Part shown: positions 5,896-7,762 of the stretch, piece by piece
Layout: every line of letters begins with the position of its first letter
Numbering within the stretch: position 1 is the stretch's first letter
Source: Alphaproteobacteria bacterium
GTDB lineage: Bacteria > Pseudomonadota > Alphaproteobacteria > Micropepsales > Micropepsaceae
DNA: 7,762 bases
Direction of reading: 5' to 3'
Assembly: GCA_947373775.1 (NCBI GenBank)
Contig: CANBZE010000074.1
Coordinates: 1-7,762, forward strand
Translations under genes and position numbers: made by a program
Notes under the pieces: generated by a model
What the model saw: the letters and a program-made list of their open reading frames with translations, nothing else
Database searches by the model: none
What the model was told of the DNA's origin: nothing

Positions 5896-7457
5896 CCCGC
5901 ATCGACAACATCGTCGAGACCGATGGCGCGCTGATATTGGGCGCAGGGATCGCCGGGCTGTTCACCGCCCTGAAGCTGGCGCCCATGCCCAGCATCGTGC
6001 TGGCGGGCACCCGCCCCGGCCTGTCTGGCTCCAGCGCCTGGGCGCAGGGCGGCATCGCCGCCTCGGTGGGCGAAGGCGATACCTGGCAGTCGCATGCCCA
6101 TGACACGATGGTGGCGGGGGCGGGTCTTTGCGATTCTCGCATCGTGGATCTGGTGGCTAGGTGCGCCCCCGCCCGCATCGAGGACCTGGTGGGTTTCGGC
6201 GCGCCGTTCGACCGCAATGGCGACGGCTCGCTGGCGGTCGGCCGCGAAGCTGCCCATTCCATGCCCCGCATCGTGCATGTGAAGGGCGACGGCGCCGGCG
6301 CGGCAATTTCCGCGACCCTGGCCGCACGCGCCAATGAAGCAAACAACATCACGTTGCTGGAAGGTTTCCATGCCGTCGAACTGGCGACGGAGAATGGCCG
6401 CGTCACCGGCATCTTCGCCCGCTCCGGCATCGGTTCGGGCGCAAGGCTGATCCTGTTTCGCGCCCGCGCTGTGATCCTGGCGACCGGCGGGCTGGGCGCG
6501 CTGTATGCCGTCACCACCAATCCGCTGGAATCGCGCGGCGAAGGCCTTGGCATGGCGGCGCGCGCCGGCGCCCTGATCTCCGATCCGGAATTCGTGCAGT
6601 TCCATCCCACCGCCATCGCGGTTGGCCGCGATCCCGCGCCGCTGGCGACCGAGGCGCTGCGCGGCGAAGGTGCGGTGCTGGTCAATGCGCGCGGCGAGCG
6701 CTTCATGACCGTCCTCCATCACGACGCCGAACTTGCGCCGCGCGACATCGTCGCCCGCGCCATCCATCGCCAGATCACTTCGGGCGCAAAGGTGTTCCTG
6801 GATTGCCGCGAGGCGATCGGCGCGGACTTCCCGCGGCATTTCCCGACCGTCTATGCCGCCTGCATGGCCGCCGGGATCGATCCCGTCCGCGCGATGATCC
6901 CGGTGGCGCCGGCCGCGCACTATCACATGGGCGGCATCGCTTCGGACGCCGCCGGCCGTTCGTCCCTGCCCGGCCTGTGGGTGGTGGGCGAATGCGCCGC
7001 CACCGGTCTGCACGGCGCCAATCGCCTGGCCTCCAACTCGCTGCTGGAGGGTCTGGTGTTCGGGGCGCGCGCCGCGCAAGACGTGCGCGGGCTGCTGACA
7101 TCCGGCTGCGACCGCCCGCTGCCGCCCGCGCCCGTGCTGGCGGCGCCGCAACCGCCGCCGCGCCAGCTGCGCGAGGCGATGAGCCGCCATGCCGGGCTGG
7201 AGCGCGACGCACAGGGCCTGACGCAATTGCTGGACGTGGTCGCCCGCGTCGAACAGGCCGGCAATGGCGACGCCGCCCTGCTCAACATCACCGCCACGGC
7301 GCGGCTGGTGGCCGCCGCCGCCCTGGCGCGGCAGGAATCGCGCGGCAGCCATTGGCGCGGCGACTTTCCGCAGACCGACGCGCAGGGCCAGCGCACCGTC
7401 ATGACCCTGGCGGGCGCGAACGCCATTGCCCTGCCCGCGCAACGCCGCGCATTGTGA
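5892..7457 (+). CDS. nadB: L-aspartate oxidase NadB
   Basis: A 521-residue FAD enzyme of the succinate dehydrogenase/fumarate reductase flavoprotein family. It oxidises L-aspartate to iminoaspartate, the first step of de novo NAD synthesis. The dinucleotide-binding GAGIAG is at 17-22, followed by [13 protein letters not shown]. Residues matching the E. coli active site are visible: E119 (REAAHS), H238 (QFHPT), R284 (APRDIV), H343 (AAHYHMGG) and R378 ([13 protein letters not shown]). The C-terminal helical region (from about 420) is of normal type but somewhat short; E. coli NadB has 540 residues. The AAHYHMGG and EAAHS segments differ slightly from the E. coli forms (HYTCGG, EGGHS), as is common outside enterobacteria. 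The start overlaps the nadA stop and the end overlaps the nadC start, giving a tight nadABC operon. Confidence 0.97.
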   Translation: MTRIDNIVETDGALILGAGIAGLFTALKLAPMPSIVLAGTRPGLSGSSAWAQGGIAASVGEGDTWQSHAHDTMVAGAGLCDSRIVDLVARCAPARIEDLVGFGAPFDRNGDGSLAVGREAAHSMPRIVHVKGDGAGAAISATLAARANEANNITLLEGFHAVELATENGRVTGIFARSGIGSGARLILFRARAVILATGGLGALYAVTTNPLESRGEGLGMAARAGALISDPEFVQFHPTAIAVGRDPAPLATEALRGEGAVLVNARGERFMTVLHHDAELAPRDIVARAIHRQITSGAKVFLDCREAIGADFPRHFPTVYAACMAAGIDPVRAMIPVAPAAHYHMGGIASDAAGRSSLPGLWVVGECAATGLHGANRLASNSLLEGLVFGARAAQDVRGLLTSGCDRPLPPAPVLAAPQPPPRQLREAMSRHAGLERDAQGLTQLLDVVARVEQAGNGDAALLNITATARLVAAAALARQESRGSHWRGDFPQTDAQGQRTVMTLAGANAIALPAQRRAL

Positions 7458-7762
7458 GCGACGACTTTTATACGCGGCCGCCGCCTCCGCTGCCGGTCGA
7501 GCCCGCGGTCCGCGCCGCTCTGGAAGAAGACCTTGGCCGCGCCGGCGACATCACCAGCGCCTTCACCATCCCCGAAGCGGCGCAGGCCACGGCCCGACTG
7601 GTGGCGCGCAAGCCCGGCACCATCGCCGGCCTGAACTGCGCCGAAGCCGCTTTCCGCCTGGTCGATCCCAACACGCGCTTCACCCCTGCCGTTGCGGATG
7701 GCGACACGGTGGCAGCGGGCGATCTGCTGGCCACCATCCAGGGCCTGGCCCGCAGCCTGCTG
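7454..7762 (+). CDS. nadC: Nicotinate-nucleotide pyrophosphorylase NadC, N-terminal part (cut by window edge)
   Basis: The first 103 codons of quinolinate phosphoribosyltransferase, which joins quinolinate and PRPP to give nicotinate mononucleotide, CO2 and pyrophosphate. The recognisable N-terminal domain has ALEEDLGRAGDITS (22-35), ARKPGTIAGL and, near the edge, a GLARSLL segment corresponding to the family's E-R-x-x-LN helix. The start is a GTG at 7454 that overlaps the nadB stop (GTGA), which places the EDLG motif at the usual distance from the N-terminus. The PRPP and quinolinate-binding barrel lies outside the window. A proline-rich stretch (9-14) precedes the first helix. With nadA and nadB it completes the path from aspartate to the pyridine nucleotide pool. 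Confidence 0.95.
   Translation, partial: MSDDFYTRPPPPLPVEPAVRAALEEDLGRAGDITSAFTIPEAAQATARLVARKPGTIAGLNCAEAAFRLVDPNTRFTPAVADGDTVAAGDLLATIQGLARSLL

Noticed and set aside
5649..7442. A 597-residue minus-strand open frame opposite nadB.
   Set aside because: Composition is antisense-like (Arg, Gln, His, Gly), with no motif, while the plus strand is unmistakable nadB.

Overview
The window reads as a piece of a high-GC alphaproteobacterial chromosome. Three things point that way: the GC-rich codon use, the style of the HD hydrolase, tyrosine-phosphatase and Nudix-type regulator proteins, and a regulator gene sitting directly before nadABC. No mobile element, CRISPR array, tRNA or rRNA is visible.

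Left part, minus strand (1-1631): the 5' end of queC (7-cyano-7-deazaguanine synthase) lies 42 bp downstream of a membrane-anchored PAS histidine kinase, so the two may share a transcript. A 193-bp divergent intergenic region (1632-1824) follows. It is rich in inverted repeats and has an A/T-rich promoter-like segment next to the rightward gene.

Middle, plus strand (1825-4736): a TSUP-family membrane transporter, an HD-domain (YfbR-like) nucleotidase-type hydrolase, a small Cys-based tyrosine-phosphatase-like protein, and a regulator with a degenerate Nudix domain fused to a C-terminal winged helix. The regulator resembles the NrtR family and the alphaproteobacterial NadQ proteins. The genes overlap or are separated by only 50 bp, so they could be one transcript.

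Right part, plus strand (4737-7762): a compact control region, then nadA, nadB and the start of nadC, joined by 4-base stop/start overlaps. Together these make quinolinate from aspartate and convert it to nicotinate mononucleotide, the de novo route to NAD.

The most interesting part is the nadQ-nadA gap. Two 17-bp palindromes of the same design (ATRCTC, five bases, KAGYAT) lie 64 bp apart centre to centre. One covers the -10 of a good promoter and the other sits just before the nadA ribosome binding site. A terminator-like hairpin with six T's lies between them. This suggests NAD-responsive repression by the neighbouring regulator, perhaps with looping or attenuation. The genes are recognisable; the control layout is what deserves checking.
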